Shown here: one piece after another, positions 1 through 6,483 of the stretch
How the letters are laid out: each line of letters opens with the position of its first letter
Position numbering within the stretch: the stretch's first letter is position 1
Source: UBA3071 sp965369635
GTDB taxonomy: Bacteria; Chloroflexota; Anaerolineae; UBA3071
DNA length: 7,211 nt
Direction: 5' to 3'
Assembly: GCA_965369635.1 (NCBI GenBank)
Contig: CBDURC010000156.1
Coordinates: 1 to 7,211, forward strand
Notes under the pieces: model-generated
What the model saw: only the letters and a program-made list of their open reading frames with translations
Told to the model about the DNA's origin: nothing
Database searches by the model: none
Program-made: the position numbers and the translations under genes

Positions 1-57
1 TACATCGGCTACATCGGTTGCATCGGCTGAGTCGGTTGCATCGGCTACATCGGCTGA
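1..57. repeat. Degenerate 9-bp tandem repeat downstream of argS
   Basis: Six adjacent 9-bp units fill positions 2-55: acatcggct, acatcggtt, gcatcggct, gagtcggtt, gcatcggct, acatcggct. A 15-bp exact copy recurs with an 18-bp shift (14-28 and 32-46). The array abuts the argS stop codon and probably continues left of the window, because base 1 matches the last base of a unit. Read on the minus strand in the argS frame it has no stop, and it would encode a tripeptide pattern ending in Asp (Ala/Thr-Asp-Val/Ala/Ser). No hairpin or U-tract is seen, so it does not look like a terminator. Confidence 0.85.
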
Positions 58-1746
58 CTACATCCTCTCCGGTGCGCTCACGCCAATCAGCCCCAGCACG
101 CGAGCCAGCGTGATCTTGCTCGATTCCACCAGTTTCAGCCGAGCTTTGGTCAACTCGGCGTCAGAGGGCTCGCTGGACACGACGCGGCAGTCTCGGTAGA
201 AGGCGTGGAAGGTGGCCGCCAGATCCTGTGCGTAATGCGGCAGGTGATGCGGCGCCAGCTTCATGGCTGCCATCTCCACCACCTCCGGCAGCTCCAGCAT
301 CTTGCGGATCAGGGTGAGCTCCGATGGATGGATAAGCAGGCTCACGTCGCCGTTGGCGTAGCGTTCTGCGCTCCAGTCCTGCTCGGCGGCGTGGCGTAGG
401 ATGCTGGCAATGCGGGCGTGGGCATACTGCACGTAGTAGACCGGGTTCTCCTGCGACTGCTCCCGTGCCAGGGTCAGATCGAATTCCATCTGGCTGTCAA
501 TGGCGCTGGTCAGCAGGAAGAAGCGCACCGCGTCGGGGCCGACGTCGTCCAGCACATCGCTCAGCCGTACTATCGTGCCCGCCCGCTTGGAAAGCCGTAT
601 CTCCTCGCCTCCCTCCTTCAGCGTGACCAACTGGTAGATGATAAGCGTGAGCTGTTCAGGGGCCAGCCCCAGCGCCTGCATCATGGCCTTCATGCGTGGC
701 ACGTGCCCCTGATGGTCCGCTCCCCAGACGTCAATCACCCATTCAAAGCCACGGCGGATGAACTTGTCATAATGGTAGGCGATGTCGGAGGCGAAGTAGC
801 CGGGCTGGCCGGTGGAGCGGATGACTACCTCGTCCTTGTCGCCACCCAGGTCCTTGGCGTTGAACCATACAGCACCTTCGCGTAATACCAGGTGATCTTC
901 CTGGCGCAGGAGGCTCATCACGTGATCGAAGACTCCTTCGCTGTACAGCGAGCGCTCGAAGAACCAGTTGTCGTAGTGGATACCCAACCGTTCGCAGTCA
1001 GAGCGAACGCTGCCCAGAACTTTCTCCTGCACGCCCAGGTCAGCCAGCGCCTGCGCAGCATCCTCATGGTCCATCTGAAGGTACTTGTCGCCCTCGGTCC
1101 GAGCGATCTCCTCTGCCCATTCAACGATGTACTGTCCCCGGTAGCCATCTTCGGGTAACGCCGCGTCCTGGCCCAGTGCCTGGGCGTAGCGGGCATAGAG
1201 GCTTTGACCGAAGAGCTGGATCTGCGTGCCGGCGTTGTTGACATAGTACTCCCGCTGAACCTCGTAGCCCGCGGCGGCCAGCACATTGGCCAGCGTGTCG
1301 CCGATGATCACGTTGCGTCCGAAGCCAACGTGCAGTGGCCCGGTGGGGTTGGCACTGCCGTATTCCACCTGCACCCGCTTTCCTTGGCCGATGTCCACAT
1401 CGCCCCAGCGCGGGCCAGCGGTGCGGATCGTCTCCACCTGCTGCGCCAGCCAGCCCGCGTCCAGCGTGAAGTTGATGAAGCCGGGGTGGGCAATGTCCAC
1501 CTGGCCGATGAATTCGGTGCTGGGAAGTCGCTTGACGATGGCACGGGCGATCTTCACGGGGGCCATACGGGCGTAGCGTGCCGATTGCAGGGCGACGTTG
1601 GTACTGTAGTCGCCGTGGTTCGCCTGCTTGGGCCGCTCCACCATCACCGGTGGGGATTCGTACTTCGGCAAATCCCTCTTCCGCTGAGCTTTCTTGATTG
1701 CTTTTGTGACAATTGTGGTGAGTTCCTGCTTCATCATCATCATCAT
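58..1746 (-). CDS. argS: Arginyl-tRNA synthetase
   Basis: Cytoplasmic class I aminoacyl-tRNA synthetase that charges tRNA-Arg with arginine using ATP. The 562 residues match the usual family length. Order: N-terminal tRNA-recognition domain (about 6-95); catalytic Rossmann fold opening with ANPTGPLHVGFGRN (132-145), the HIGH-type site; the YYVNNAGTQ element (167-175); WGADHQGHVPR (341-351); the KMSKS-type loop IRLSKRAGT (383-391); and a C-terminal DALR anticodon-binding domain (from about 434, YYVQYAHARI). The fourth HIGH position is Phe (HVGF), not His. The gene opens with five ATG codons in a row (1746 down to 1732). An upstream GAAAGGA (1758-1764) sits 11 nt before the first ATG, and AAAGG (1748-1752) sits 7 nt before the third, so the exact start is uncertain by a few residues. 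It lies 22 bp after the oxidoreductase gene and is probably co-transcribed with it. The family assignment is secure. Confidence 0.97.
   Translation of the reverse strand: MMMMMKQELTTIVTKAIKKAQRKRDLPKYESPPVMVERPKQANHGDYSTNVALQSARYARMAPVKIARAIVKRLPSTEFIGQVDIAHPGFINFTLDAGWLAQQVETIRTAGPRWGDVDIGQGKRVQVEYGSANPTGPLHVGFGRNVIIGDTLANVLAAAGYEVQREYYVNNAGTQIQLFGQSLYARYAQALGQDAALPEDGYRGQYIVEWAEEIARTEGDKYLQMDHEDAAQALADLGVQEKVLGSVRSDCERLGIHYDNWFFERSLYSEGVFDHVMSLLRQEDHLVLREGAVWFNAKDLGGDKDEVVIRSTGQPGYFASDIAYHYDKFIRRGFEWVIDVWGADHQGHVPRMKAMMQALGLAPEQLTLIIYQLVTLKEGGEEIRLSKRAGTIVRLSDVLDDVGPDAVRFFLLTSAIDSQMEFDLTLAREQSQENPVYYVQYAHARIASILRHAAEQDWSAERYANGDVSLLIHPSELTLIRKMLELPEVVEMAAMKLAPHHLPHYAQDLAATFHAFYRDCRVVSSEPSDAELTKARLKLVESSKITLARVLGLIGVSAPERM
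1732..1746 (-). other. Five consecutive ATG codons at the argS start
   Basis: On the minus strand (ATG)5 forms the first five codons of argS. Two purine-rich stretches lie upstream at different distances, so initiation could occur at more than one of the ATGs. The proteins would differ only by N-terminal Met residues. The trinucleotide run is prone to slippage, which would change length in whole codons and keep the frame. Confidence 0.9.
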
Positions 1747-1757
1747 GCCTTTGGTTG

Positions 1758-1764
1758 TCCTTTC
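1758..1764 (-). promoter_or_regulatory. Ribosome binding site of argS
   Basis: GAAAGGA on the minus strand lies 11 nt before the first of the five ATG codons. A second purine stretch, AAAGG at 1748-1752, is better spaced (7 nt) for the third ATG. Both lie in the 22-bp gap after the oxidoreductase stop. Confidence 0.55.
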
Positions 1765-1768
1765 GGCA

Positions 1769-2896
1769 CTACGGCGGTCCGAACCGGCCGGGATCGAACA
1801 TCTCTATGTCTACAGGGGTATGCCCCTCGGTGATCAGGTCAGCGATGACGCGCGTGCTGATGAGACTGAGCCCCATGCCGTTGCGGTCATGACCCGCGAC
1901 CATGTACAGGCCCTGCCATCCTGGTATCGGACCGATGAGCGGCAGTGTGTCTCCTGAGCCTGGTCGCAGGCCAGAGATGTGCTCGATCACCTGGGCATCT
2001 TCCAGCGATGGAGCCATGCGCAGGGCGGCTTCCATGATGCTCTCCAGACCCTCTAGCGTAGGGCGGTTATCGAAACCGCTGTCAGGCTCGTAGGTGGTGC
2101 CGGCCACGGTTACGCCATCGGCCTTGTGCGTCAGGTACATGTGATCGTGGGACATGGACGCATTGAGTTGCGGATCGGGCACCCGCAAGTGCAGGAGCTG
2201 GCCCCGCACCGGGTAAACCGGGATCTTCAATCCGATCCACGCCGCAGCTTGCTGGCTCCAAGGGCCCATGGCCAGCACTACCGTCCCAGTGGCGATGATC
2301 TCACCTCCTGCCAACTGCACGCCGGACACCTGCCCGCCGCTGCTTCGCAGCCCCACCACCTCACCGTGCCGTGATTTCGCTCCTCTCCGTTCCGCTGCTT
2401 CGAGCAGCGCCAGCACAAACTTGTAGGCTATCACCTGACCCCGTTGGCACAGAACGCCGCCTAGCCCATCCCGGCTCAGGCGAGGCTCCACTTCCCACAA
2501 TGCCTCTCCTTCCAGCCAGCGAGCGGACGGCTCGTCACCAAGGGTTGCGATCTCAGACCTCAGGTTTTCTGCCTCATTCTCTGCGAAGGCAGGGAGGATT
2601 GCCGGATGTTCCCGATAGCCGATGTCAATCCCCGATTCCTGCGGCAGAACGTGCGCCAGTTCCTCGTGCAGTTGGAAGCCCAGCCAAGCCAGGTCTGCCA
2701 GTCGTTTGTCCTGAAGTACCTCCATGGCGCCACGACTGGCCATGAACCAGTGAGCAGAAGCCATGCCCGAAGCGCCCACGGCGACAGCTTCCTTCTCCAG
2801 CAGCAGAACCTTGCAGCCTGCTTTGCTCAGCCAATAGGCGGCGCTACAGCCCATTACCCCGGCCCCTACGACCACCACATCCGGTTTCACGGCCAC
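1769..2896 (-). CDS. FAD-dependent oxidoreductase, DAO / glycine oxidase-like family
   Basis: A 375-residue flavoprotein of the D-amino-acid oxidase/dehydrogenase superfamily (DAO fold), expected to oxidise a small amino acid or secondary amine. The N-terminus has the dinucleotide-binding strand with GAGVMG (11-16), and Glu34 at the end of the second strand to bind the FAD ribose. GASGMAS (41-47) follows. The C-terminal part has GLRPGSGDTLPLIGP (309-323) and GHDRNGMGLS (335-344). Arg311 and Arg338 align by motif with the carboxylate-binding arginines of glycine oxidase ThiO. No signal peptide or membrane segment is seen. The start is GTG (2894-2896), supported by AAAGGA 6 nt upstream; another GTG two codons in is possible. 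The gene lies directly upstream of argS. Substrate is not determined: glycine oxidase, sarcosine oxidase-like and D-amino-acid dehydrogenase are all possible, and no thiamine gene is nearby. Confidence 0.9.
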   Translation of the reverse strand: MAVKPDVVVVGAGVMGCSAAYWLSKAGCKVLLLEKEAVAVGASGMASAHWFMASRGAMEVLQDKRLADLAWLGFQLHEELAHVLPQESGIDIGYREHPAILPAFAENEAENLRSEIATLGDEPSARWLEGEALWEVEPRLSRDGLGGVLCQRGQVIAYKFVLALLEAAERRGAKSRHGEVVGLRSSGGQVSGVQLAGGEIIATGTVVLAMGPWSQQAAAWIGLKIPVYPVRGQLLHLRVPDPQLNASMSHDHMYLTHKADGVTVAGTTYEPDSGFDNRPTLEGLESIMEAALRMAPSLEDAQVIEHISGLRPGSGDTLPLIGPIPGWQGLYMVAGHDRNGMGLSLISTRVIADLITEGHTPVDIEMFDPGRFGPP

Positions 2897-2902
2897 GAGT
2901 TT

Positions 2903-2908
2903 TCCTTT
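2903..2908 (-). promoter_or_regulatory. Ribosome binding site of the oxidoreductase gene
   Basis: AAAGGA, within the purine run GGGAAAGGAAAA, lies 6 nt before a GTG codon. It decides the start, since no ATG is available at the proper distance. Confidence 0.65.
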
Positions 2909-2941
2909 CCCAAAAAAGAATGCATCGAATCGAACTGTGCG

Positions 2942-2971
2942 ATTATGCAGGGTCGGTCTGACTCATAGCAA
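2942..2971 (-). promoter_or_regulatory. Candidate promoter for oxidoreductase-argS
   Basis: On the minus strand TTGCTA (2966-2971) and CATAAT (2942-2947) are separated by 18 bp. They match the sigma70 -35 and -10 hexamers at 4/6 and 5/6. The -10 begins at the edge of the inverted repeat 2947-3001 and the -35 lies in its loop. This is a weak prediction; read-through from the toxin-antitoxin transcript is equally possible. Confidence 0.3.
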
Positions 2972-3001
2972 ACCGATAAGCGATCAGAGCCAACACCCTG
3001 C
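2947..3001. repeat. Long imperfect inverted repeat after the toxin gene
   Basis: The outer arms GCAGGGT (2947-2953) and ACCCTGC (2995-3001) pair over 7 bp. GG/CC, TCTGA/TCAGA (2957-2961 with 2984-2988) and TC/GA continue the stem with small bulges, leaving a 17-nt loop. It begins 9 nt after the toxin stop. No U-tract follows on the transcribed strand, so a classical intrinsic terminator is not supported. It may be an operator, an attenuator or an mRNA 3'-end structure. Confidence 0.55.
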
Positions 3002-3009
3002 AAACGGGA

Positions 3010-3261
3010 TCAGCGATAGGCGTCGCGTCGATGCTTCACACAGTAGACGGTGACAGTGCGAGATTCATCGTCTATATCATAGAGAATGCGATACACTCCC
3101 ACGCGCAGGCTGTAGGCCATCTCCCCCCGGAGTTTCTTGGCACCACGTGGACGTGGATTCTGCACCAACTGGTCAACATGCTGACCTGCCAGCCGAGCGT
3201 AATCGCTGGGGAGGCTGGCGATCTCTTTGATGGCTCGGCGCAGTATGCGAACGCTATACAT
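3010..3261 (-). CDS. RelE/ParE-family toxin
   Basis: An 83-residue basic protein of the RelE/ParE superfamily of type II toxins. RelE-like members cleave mRNA at the ribosome and ParE-like members inhibit gyrase. Visible features are the N-terminal helices (about 8-34), NPRPRGAKKLRG (35-46), the strand segment YSLRVGVYRILYDI (50-63) with the family-typical R-x-G-x-Y-R-x-x-Y spacing, and the C-terminal HRRDAYR (77-83). Basic residues Lys42, Lys43, Arg45, Arg53, Arg58, Arg78 and Arg79, plus Tyr82, occupy places where mRNA-cleaving relatives carry active residues, so a RelE-like nuclease is favoured. Its ATG lies inside the end of the antitoxin gene (8-bp overlap), pointing to translational coupling. 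The frame is intact and appears functional. Family assignment is strong; the target is inferred. Confidence 0.9.
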   Translation of the reverse strand: MYSVRILRRAIKEIASLPSDYARLAGQHVDQLVQNPRPRGAKKLRGEMAYSLRVGVYRILYDIDDESRTVTVYCVKHRRDAYR

Positions 3262-3475
3262 CTATTCCCTCAACCCGTAGTTCGGCCTTGGCTAACTCCC
3301 AAGGGATCGCTTCCTCCTTGGCTTCGCGCAAGGTACGGATTTCCTCGGCGTCTTCCAGGTCTTCCAGTAGGGTCAATAGATCATCCCAAATCGCATAATC
3401 GAGCACCACAGCTTTCTTGTCGCCGCTGCTATCCACCAGGAATTGGGCCGTTTGCAGCAACTCGGTAACAGTCAT
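3254..3475 (-). CDS. Phd/YefM-like antitoxin of the RelE-type pair
   Basis: A 73-residue acidic protein directly upstream of, and overlapping, the toxin. It is expected to bind and neutralise the toxin and perhaps repress its own promoter. The first half (about 1-37) resembles the short Phd/YefM-like antitoxins: a predicted helix, then GDKKAVVLDYAIWDDLLTLL (18-37). The acidic helical second half includes EDLEDAEEIRTLREAKEE (38-55) and a conserved-looking AIPWE (56-60), the usual toxin-wrapping region. I chose the ATG at 3473-3475 because a near-perfect Shine-Dalgarno, AAGGGAGGTG, lies 7 nt before it. The frame is open to an ATG at 3551-3553, which would add 26 residues that do not look like the family and would place the Shine-Dalgarno inside the gene. 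Exact family is uncertain, since the first strand of classical Phd is hard to recognise. Confidence 0.82.
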   Translation of the reverse strand: MTVTELLQTAQFLVDSSGDKKAVVLDYAIWDDLLTLLEDLEDAEEIRTLREAKEEAIPWELAKAELRVEGIDV

Positions 3476-3482
3476 TGGTCCA

Positions 3483-3492
3483 CACCTCCCTT
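3483..3492 (-). promoter_or_regulatory. Strong ribosome binding site of the antitoxin
   Basis: AAGGGAGGTG on the minus strand ends 7 nt before the ATG at 3473-3475. It is the strongest Shine-Dalgarno in the window and fixes the short start. Strong antitoxin translation with a coupled, weaker toxin start is typical of type II pairs. Confidence 0.85.
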
Positions 3493-3523
3493 GTTTGTCG
3501 GTTTGGATCTTCAAGGACACGTA

Positions 3524-3556
3524 GGGGTGAATTGTGTCAGAGTCATCATTCACACC
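3524..3556. repeat. Inverted repeat between polA and the antitoxin
   Basis: GGGGTGAAT (3524-3532) pairs with ATTCACACC (3548-3556) at 8 of 9 positions around a 15-nt loop, in the 96-bp gap between the polA stop and the antitoxin. No T-rich tract follows in the direction of transcription and no good promoter hexamers flank it. It could be an operator for the toxin-antitoxin pair or a 3'-end structure of polA mRNA. It could also be chance. Confidence 0.3.
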
Positions 3557-3571
3557 GCCACACCCCCACTC

Positions 3572-6325
3572 TCACCAGAGCGGTTCCATCTCCAGCCAGT
3601 TCTCCCCTACCTTCAGGTCTACTTTCAGCGGAGCGTCCAGTTCAAACGCTCCCTCCATAAGCTGCTTCACCAGCGGGGCGATGCTGGAGAGTTCATCATC
3701 TGGCACTTCCAGCACCAGTTCGTCGTGTACCTGCAGGATGATGCGGCTGCGCAGGCCGCTCTCCTGCAGTACGTTGTACAGGCGGATCGTGGCGATTTTG
3801 ATGATGTCGGCGGCGCTGCCCTGCACCGGCATGTTGATGGCCGCCCGCTCGGCCGCCTGGCGCACGTTGGTGTGAGCCTTGCTACGCACGCTCAACTCCG
3901 GGAAGTAGCGCCGCCGCCCTAACAGCGTCTCTACGTATCCCTGCTCCCGCGCCTGCGCTCGCGTACGGTCCAGGTACTCTTTCACTTTGGGATAGGTGGC
4001 GAAATAGGTCTTGATGAACTCCGTTGCCTCTTCCTGTGACATGCCCGTCTGCTGCGCCAGCCCGAAGGGCCCCTGGCCGTAGAGGATACCGAAGTTCACC
4101 CCCTTGGCTTTGCGGCGCATTTCACTGGTCACCTGATCCAACGGTACGCCGAGAACGGCCGCGGCGGTGCTGGCGTGAATATCCTCGCCGCGCTGGAAGG
4201 CGGCCAGCAGTCCTGGGTCTTGCGAGATGTGCGCCATTATCCGCAGTTCCACCTGTGAGTAGTCAGCGGCCAGAAACTTCCAGCCGCTCTGGGCCACGAA
4301 ACCCCGCCGGATCTGCCGCCCCAGCTCGGTGCGGATGGGAATATTCTGGAGATTGGGGGCTGATGACGAAATGCGCCCGGTCACCGTCCCTGTCTGGTTG
4401 TACGAGGTGTGCACCCGCCCCGTGTGGGGATTGACCAACCCCACGAGCGCGTCCACGTAGGTGGACTTCAGCTTCGAAAGCTCCCGCTGCTCCAAGATGA
4501 GGTCAATGACTGGATGCTTGCTCCGCAGCCCCTGCAGCACGCTGGCTGCTGTGGAGTAACGCCCCGATTTCGTCTTTGGCACTCTTTGACGGGGAAGTTG
4601 CAGCTTGCTGAAGAGAGCATCGGAGAGTTGCTGTGTGGAATTGATGTTGAAGGGATAGCCGACCAGGTCATGTATCTCCTGCTCCAGCTCTGCCAATCGG
4701 CTTGCCAGCATCTTCGACATGTCCTGTAGGTAGGGCACGTCCAACGTCACGCCAGCTTGCTGCATGTCCACCAGCACTGGCACCAGCGGCATCTCCACGT
4801 CTTGGAAGAGGCGGAGGAGCCCCTTGGCCTCCAATTCCGGGCGCAAGACCTCCACCAGCCGGTAGGTCATATCCGCGTCGGCAGCGGCATAGGGTGCGGC
4901 CTTGCTCACTGGTACCCGGTCCATGGTGATCTGTTTCTTCCCCTTGCCGATCAACTCGCTGATGGGTGTCATCTCCACGCCCAGGCGGGCGAAGGCCAGG
5001 TTCTTGAGCCCCAGGCTGCGGCTGGCGGGGTCGAGCAGCCATTGAGCGATCATGGTGTCGAAAAGCTCCCCCCGCGGCATGATGCCGTAGCGGCCCAGCA
5101 CGGTCAGATCGTACGCTCCGTTGTGGGCGGCCTTAGGGATGGTCACATCCTCCAGCAGCGGCTTGAGCCGCGCCAGCGCCTTGTCCAGCGGCAATTGCTC
5201 TGCCCCTATGTGGCCTACGGGAATGTAAGCGGCTTGGCCTTCGCCCCAGCCCAGGGCGAGGCCCACCAGGTCAGCGAGCATGGGGTCAGTGCTCGTCGTC
5301 TCCACGTCGAAGGCGATGAGGTCAGCGGCCTGGAGCGTGTGTAGCAGTTCTTCCAGCGATTCCTCGGCGGTGATGATCTGATATTGGGTACTGGATAGTG
5401 GTGCTTTCTGAGCTTCCGGAGCTTCGCCGAATAGCGACAGTTGCTGCCTTTCCGGAGGGGTTGTCGGAGGGGTCAGCCGCTCCAGCAGGCTGCGGAATTG
5501 CAGCTCGCGGAAGAGCTCCGTCACCTGTTGGCGGTCGAAGTCTCCTACGCGGCACTCATCCAGGTCGAGGTTTATGTCCATGTCAGTGACGATGATCACC
5601 AGTTGCTTGGACAGCAGGGCCTGATCCTCGTTTCCCTCCAGCGCCCGGCGGGCCCTGCCGGTGATCTCGTCCAAGTGCTTGTAGACTCCCTCGACGCTGC
5701 CGTAATCGTGCAGCAGTTGCCTGGCTGTCTTGTCGCCCACGCCCCGCACGCCGGGGATGTTGTCCGATTTGTCGCCGGTGAATGCTTTGTAATCAATGAG
5801 TTGCTGGGGCTGCAGGCCGTAGCGGGCATCGATGCCTGCTTCGTCGTAGGTGACCGTGTCGCCGAAGCGGCGGCGGGAGGTGAGCACGCGGGTGTGCTCG
5901 TCAATAAGCTGGAAGGCATCGGTGTCGCCGGTGACCAGCAGCGTCTCCAGGCTCTGCTGTGCTGCTTGGCGGCTGAGCGTGCCCAGCACGTCGTCCGCCT
6001 CGTAGCCTTCCACTTCGAAGATGGGGATGTTGAACGCTTCCACCACCTGGCGGATGCGGGCCATCTGCGTGCGCAGCTCTTCTGGCATGGCCGGTCGATG
6101 CGCCTTGTACTGCGGATACTGTTCGTGGCGGAAGGTTCGGCCCACGTCGAAGGCGACGGCAATGTAGTCGGGCTTCTCGTCCCGCAGCACGTTGAGCAGC
6201 ATGGAGGTGAAGCCGAAGACGGCATTGGTCAGCTCGCCCTGGCTCGTCGCCATTGTGGCTGGCAGGGCATGGAAGGCACGATAGGCCAGGCTGTGGCCAT
6301 CAATGAGTACCAGTTTCTTGGGCAT
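3572..6325 (-). CDS. polA: DNA polymerase I
   Basis: Family A polymerase that processes Okazaki fragments and fills repair gaps; 917 residues, as usual. Domains: 5'-3' flap nuclease (1-285) with metal ligands Asp9, Asp60, Glu109/Asp111/Asp112, Asp134/Asp136 and Asp185/Asp188; a linker (286-312) with QLSLF (295-299), a sliding-clamp-type motif; 3'-5' proofreading exonuclease (315-500) with DVE (340-342), HNGAYD (401-406) and YAAAD (479-483), so apparently active; polymerase domain (500-917) with motif A DYSQVELR (688-695), O-helix RRKAKGVNFGILYG (737-750) with Arg737, Lys741, Phe745 and Tyr749, and motif C VHDE (866-869). The start is the ATG at 6323-6325, supported by GAGGTG 5 nt upstream and by the family N-terminus MPKKLVLIDG. 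A TTG nine codons earlier is open but lacks such support. Transcribed from the promoter at 6427-6455. Confidence 0.98.
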   Translation of the reverse strand: MPKKLVLIDGHSLAYRAFHALPATMATSQGELTNAVFGFTSMLLNVLRDEKPDYIAVAFDVGRTFRHEQYPQYKAHRPAMPEELRTQMARIRQVVEAFNIPIFEVEGYEADDVLGTLSRQAAQQSLETLLVTGDTDAFQLIDEHTRVLTSRRRFGDTVTYDEAGIDARYGLQPQQLIDYKAFTGDKSDNIPGVRGVGDKTARQLLHDYGSVEGVYKHLDEITGRARRALEGNEDQALLSKQLVIIVTDMDINLDLDECRVGDFDRQQVTELFRELQFRSLLERLTPPTTPPERQQLSLFGEAPEAQKAPLSSTQYQIITAEESLEELLHTLQAADLIAFDVETTSTDPMLADLVGLALGWGEGQAAYIPVGHIGAEQLPLDKALARLKPLLEDVTIPKAAHNGAYDLTVLGRYGIMPRGELFDTMIAQWLLDPASRSLGLKNLAFARLGVEMTPISELIGKGKKQITMDRVPVSKAAPYAAADADMTYRLVEVLRPELEAKGLLRLFQDVEMPLVPVLVDMQQAGVTLDVPYLQDMSKMLASRLAELEQEIHDLVGYPFNINSTQQLSDALFSKLQLPRQRVPKTKSGRYSTAASVLQGLRSKHPVIDLILEQRELSKLKSTYVDALVGLVNPHTGRVHTSYNQTGTVTGRISSSAPNLQNIPIRTELGRQIRRGFVAQSGWKFLAADYSQVELRIMAHISQDPGLLAAFQRGEDIHASTAAAVLGVPLDQVTSEMRRKAKGVNFGILYGQGPFGLAQQTGMSQEEATEFIKTYFATYPKVKEYLDRTRAQAREQGYVETLLGRRRYFPELSVRSKAHTNVRQAAERAAINMPVQGSAADIIKIATIRLYNVLQESGLRSRIILQVHDELVLEVPDDELSSIAPLVKQLMEGAFELDAPLKVDLKVGENWLEMEPLW

Positions 6326-6330
6326 AGAAG

Positions 6331-6336
6331 CACCTC
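6331..6336 (-). promoter_or_regulatory. Ribosome binding site of polA
   Basis: GAGGTG on the minus strand, 5 nt before the ATG at 6323-6325. It selects this start over the upstream in-frame TTG at 6350-6352. Confidence 0.7.
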
Positions 6337-6375
6337 GAGACGTGAGACGCAAAGCTCAAACGTTCAACCTCAAAT

Positions 6376-6421
6376 GGGATTGGAACTCCAGGCTCAGAGC
6401 TTGACGTGTGGATTTGGAACT
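6376..6421. repeat. Imperfect 12-bp direct repeat in the polA leader
   Basis: gggattggaact (6376-6387) and ggatttggaact (6410-6421) match at 10 of 12 positions, 34 bp apart, about three helical turns. The second copy covers the expected polA transcription start. It could be a paired regulator site or chance. Confidence 0.35.
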
Positions 6422-6426
6422 GTCCT

Positions 6427-6455
6427 ATTGTACCTCGATTGGGCGCATTGGTCAA
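6427..6455 (-). promoter_or_regulatory. Sigma70-type promoter of polA
   Basis: On the minus strand TTGACC (6450-6455) and TACAAT (6427-6432) are separated by exactly 17 bp, each a 5/6 match to consensus. Transcription would start near 6420, giving a leader of about 95 nt before polA. It is the best promoter match in the window. Confidence 0.75.
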
Positions 6456-6483
6456 GGCGCTGTTTGAACAAGTTAGGGCGGCA

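Noticed and set aside
1..57. Possible CRISPR array
   Set aside because: The units are 9 bp, contiguous, degenerate and without spacers.
418..885. Plus-strand frames antisense to argS, the oxidoreductase and polA
   Set aside because: None shows a recognisable domain, a ribosome site or sensible composition; all lie opposite well-supported genes.
1732..1746. CAT x5 on the plus strand resembling a histidine tag from a vector
   Set aside because: The run reads as ATG codons in frame with an intact argS, its flanks are natural intergenic sequence with a ribosome site, and no vector sequence is visible.
3476..3553. 26-residue N-terminal extension of the antitoxin from the ATG at 3551-3553
   Set aside because: The extension has no family-like sequence and the strong Shine-Dalgarno at 3483-3492 would lie inside it.
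3476..3571. Promoter for the toxin-antitoxin pair
   Set aside because: A CTGACA (-35-like, 3535-3540) exists, but no acceptable -10 lies 16-18 bp downstream.
6326..6352. Upstream TTG start for polA adding nine residues
   Set aside because: The ATG at 6323-6325 has a well-spaced GAGGTG and gives the typical Pol I N-terminus.
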